A DNA stretch of 33,970 nucleotides from Acidocella sp. (GTDB lineage Bacteria > Pseudomonadota > Alphaproteobacteria > Acetobacterales > Acetobacteraceae), in NCBI GenBank assembly GCA_026224875.1, contig JAMFRU010000052.1, forward strand, positions 1-33,970. The letters are read 5' to 3'. Below the pieces are notes generated by a model. It was not told the DNA's origin. It made no database searches and worked only from the letters and a program-made list of their open reading frames with translations. Position 1 is the first letter of the stretch. Every line of letters begins with the position of its first letter. This document shows positions 32,674 through 33,970 of this stretch, one piece after another. Both the position numbers and the translations under genes were made by a program.

Positions 32674-32912
32674 TGCAGTTTCGCTATCGCGCGGCACGCG
32701 GGCACGCCATTGCGCAAGGCCAGCCGGTGGCACTTACGCTGCCGCGCCTGCCCGGCTGGCTTGCCGTTTCCATTCAGGCACCGCCGGGCGGCTTCCTGTT
32801 CGCGCTGGATGGCAGTTCCAGCGGCGGTGCAGTGCGGCTGGATGGCGACGGGCTGGATTATGCCGTCAGCGCCGGCTGGCTGACCGGGCAGGCGCGCATC
32901 AATGCGAACTGA
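32673..32912 (+). CDS. GspH-like minor pseudopilin lacking its N-terminal helix
   Basis: 79 residues. The chain begins FRYRAARGHAIAQGQPVAL, which in normal GspH proteins follows the N-terminal hydrophobic helix, and continues with the GspH C-terminal signature (FALDGSSSGGAVRL...AGWLTGQARI, like the FYPDGSSSGG and DWLTG motifs). The prepilin signal GFTLxE and helix are missing, and no upstream in-frame sequence supplies them. The ATG overlaps the gspE stop (TGATG), so the short product should be translated by coupling. Either a deletion removed gspF, gspG and the 5' part of gspH, or this lineage uses a shortened form. It ends overlapping gspI by 11 bases. Confidence 0.7.
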   Translation: MQFRYRAARGHAIAQGQPVALTLPRLPGWLAVSIQAPPGGFLFALDGSSSGGAVRLDGDGLDYAVSAGWLTGQARINAN

Positions 32913-33261
32913 CGAGGCCGGCTTCACGCTGCTGGAGGTGATGGCGGCGTTCGTTATCGCCTCGCTCGCGACGCTCGTGCTGTACCAGGCCGGCTTCAAC
33001 GGCGCGGCCGCGGCGGCGGCGGCGGCGCGCACGCAGGAGGCGGTGGTGCGGGCGCAGTCGCGGCTGGCCTCCATCGGCACGTTGACCAGGATGCAGCCGG
33101 AGCAACTGACGGGCGACGATGGCGGCGGGTTCCACTGGCAACTGAACATCGCGGTCGATCAGGCCGCCGGTAATCTGACGCTCTACGACGTGCAGGTGAC
33201 GGAGATTTTCGGCAACCGGCACGTGACGCTGACGACGCAGCGGCTAGGGCCGACGTCATGA
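32902..33261 (+). CDS. gspI: Type II secretion minor pseudopilin GspI
   Basis: 119 residues. The prepilin signal is EAG-FTLLEVMAAFVIASLATLVL: cleavage after Gly7, then Phe as first mature residue and the conserved Glu at +5. The remaining part is a short soluble domain (AVVRAQSRLASIGTLTRMQPEQLTGDDGGGFHWQL...VQVTEIFGNRHVTLTTQRL), close to the family length of ~120. With GspJ and GspK it forms the pseudopilus tip. It overlaps gspH upstream by 11 bases and gspJ downstream by 4 (ATGA). Confidence 0.88.
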   Translation: MRTDEAGFTLLEVMAAFVIASLATLVLYQAGFNGAAAAAAAARTQEAVVRAQSRLASIGTLTRMQPEQLTGDDGGGFHWQLNIAVDQAAGNLTLYDVQVTEIFGNRHVTLTTQRLGPTS

Positions 33262-33839
33262 GGGATGCGGGCTATACGCTGCTGGAGATGATGGTGGCGC
33301 TGGTGGTGTTCGGCCTCGTCATGGCCGGCATCGCACAAAGCTTCCAGTTCGGCCTCACCGCCTGGTCGGCAGCGCCCCGCACGATCACGGGGCCGGAGAA
33401 CCTCACCGCCGTTGATGCCGCGCTCACGCGCATGATCGGTCAGGCCCTGCCCGGCAGCCTGACAGGCGGGCCGGGCGGCATGGTCTTCACCACCCGCCTG
33501 CCGCCGGGCGCGGGCCTGCCGGACAATCTGGCTGATGTCGCAATCATTCCCTCGGGCGGCACGCTGGTCCTGCGCTACGGCCCGCACCCGGCCGGCGTCG
33601 TTCTAGGCGCCATGCCGCGGCCGAAGACCGAGCCGCTGGTGCCGGGCCTCACGGGCCTTACCATCTCCTATCTCACGCCGCAGAAAAGCGGGCCGGTATG
33701 GGCCTCCTCCTGGACAGGCAAGACCACGCCGCTGCTGATCCGCATCCATATGCGTTTCGCCGACGGCCGGGACTGGCCGGACCTCATCGCCGCCCCGGTG
33801 GATGACGACCCCGACGAGGGCAAGGCGCCGCCCAGTTGA
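33258..33839 (+). CDS. gspJ: Type II secretion minor pseudopilin GspJ
   Basis: 193 residues. The prepilin site is DAG-YTLLEMMVALVVFGLVMAGIAQSF, with Tyr in place of the usual Phe at +1 and Glu at +5. The soluble domain (AVDAALTRMIGQALPGSL, then GMVFTTRLPPG, then LVPGLTGLTISYLTPQ...WASSWTGKTTPLLIRIHMRFADGRDWPDLI) has the GspJ layout. It starts within the gspI stop (ATGA). The next expected gene, gspK, is not visible in the ~95 bases that follow. Confidence 0.88.
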   Translation: MRDAGYTLLEMMVALVVFGLVMAGIAQSFQFGLTAWSAAPRTITGPENLTAVDAALTRMIGQALPGSLTGGPGGMVFTTRLPPGAGLPDNLADVAIIPSGGTLVLRYGPHPAGVVLGAMPRPKTEPLVPGLTGLTISYLTPQKSGPVWASSWTGKTTPLLIRIHMRFADGRDWPDLIAAPVDDDPDEGKAPPS

Positions 33840-33933
33840 CCCTAAAGCTTCATTATCTTGGCCCTGTCGAAAAGGTTAATCAGGCCCCCACCATGAATTT
33901 GTCGCCATCCGGAATGAACTGGGTTAGGCGCTG

Positions 33934-33970
33934 ATGCTGGCGGAATTCGCCCATTGGTGGATGAGCCAGA
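33934..33970 (+). CDS. Start of an unidentified gene at the right edge
   Basis: An ATG at 33934 overlaps a TGA (TGATG) and opens a frame of 12 codons reading MLAEFAHWWMSQ before the window ends. A hydrophobic/Trp-rich start of this kind would fit the N-terminus of a membrane-associated GspL-type protein, but 12 residues do not prove it, and the preceding ~95 bases do not look like gspK. Confidence 0.3.
   Translation, partial: MLAEFAHWWMSQ

Noticed and set aside
1-33970. CRISPR array, tRNA or rRNA genes
   Set aside because: No regularly spaced direct repeats and no tRNA- or rRNA-like sequence were seen; the repeats in tpsA and the Hint gene are protein-level repeats.

Overview
The window looks like GC-rich alphaproteobacterial DNA, most likely from an Acetobacteraceae member (inference from protein style, the Hint-type protein and codon use; no rRNA or tRNA gene is present to confirm it). 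Nearly every gene from the left edge to about 30 kb is on the minus strand. The right end, from about 30.9 kb, is on the plus strand.

Layout. (1) 1-526: ends of two insertion sequences, namely the first 13 codons of an IS5-type transposase reading leftward and a broken IS3-type OrfA. (2) 714-21.4 kb: one long minus-strand block, read right to left. It holds a ~4000-residue filamentous-haemagglutinin-like exoprotein (tpsA), its outer-membrane transporter (tpsB), an ExbB/TolQ proton channel fused to DUF2341 and LamG-like domains, ExbD, TonB, a Porin_5-like porin, a coiled-coil periplasmic protein and two small exported proteins. The eight genes downstream of tpsA are packed with gaps of 0-38 bases or with TGATG overlaps. 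(3) 21.6-24.05 kb: a cell-surface-signalling module made of a FecR-like anti-sigma factor, a FecI-like ECF sigma factor and a periplasmic protein joining an STN domain to a TonB-like C-terminal domain. (4) 24.2-27.0 kb: a Hint_2 protein with a beta-helix-like repeat region, followed by a small protein with an AraC-like helix-turn-helix. (5) 27.2-29.9 kb: two tandem, nearly identical PstS-like phosphate-binding proteins, each with its own near-identical terminator. (6) 29.9-30.9 kb: a low-GC non-coding region with inverted repeats. (7) 30.9-33.8 kb: type II secretion genes gspE, a headless gspH, gspI and gspJ. (8) A short different-looking tail at the right edge.

How it may work together. The main find is a shared motif, CTTCGGC-N15-GTGTCTA, present exactly three times at promoter positions on the minus strand: before fecR (inside the end of the sigma-factor gene), before tpsA and before the Hint gene. 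I propose it is the promoter of the FecI-like sigma factor made here. That would tie surface signalling (sigma, FecR, STN-TonB hybrid) to production of a giant exoprotein whose operon carries its own TonB-ExbB-ExbD motor and porin, and to the Hint surface protein. This combination reads as a self-regulated surface system with an inner-membrane energy module attached. The motif is seen directly; sigma-factor recognition and the energised-secretion idea are inference.

The PstS pair next to type II secretion genes suggests secreted phosphate-binding proteins, again as inference.
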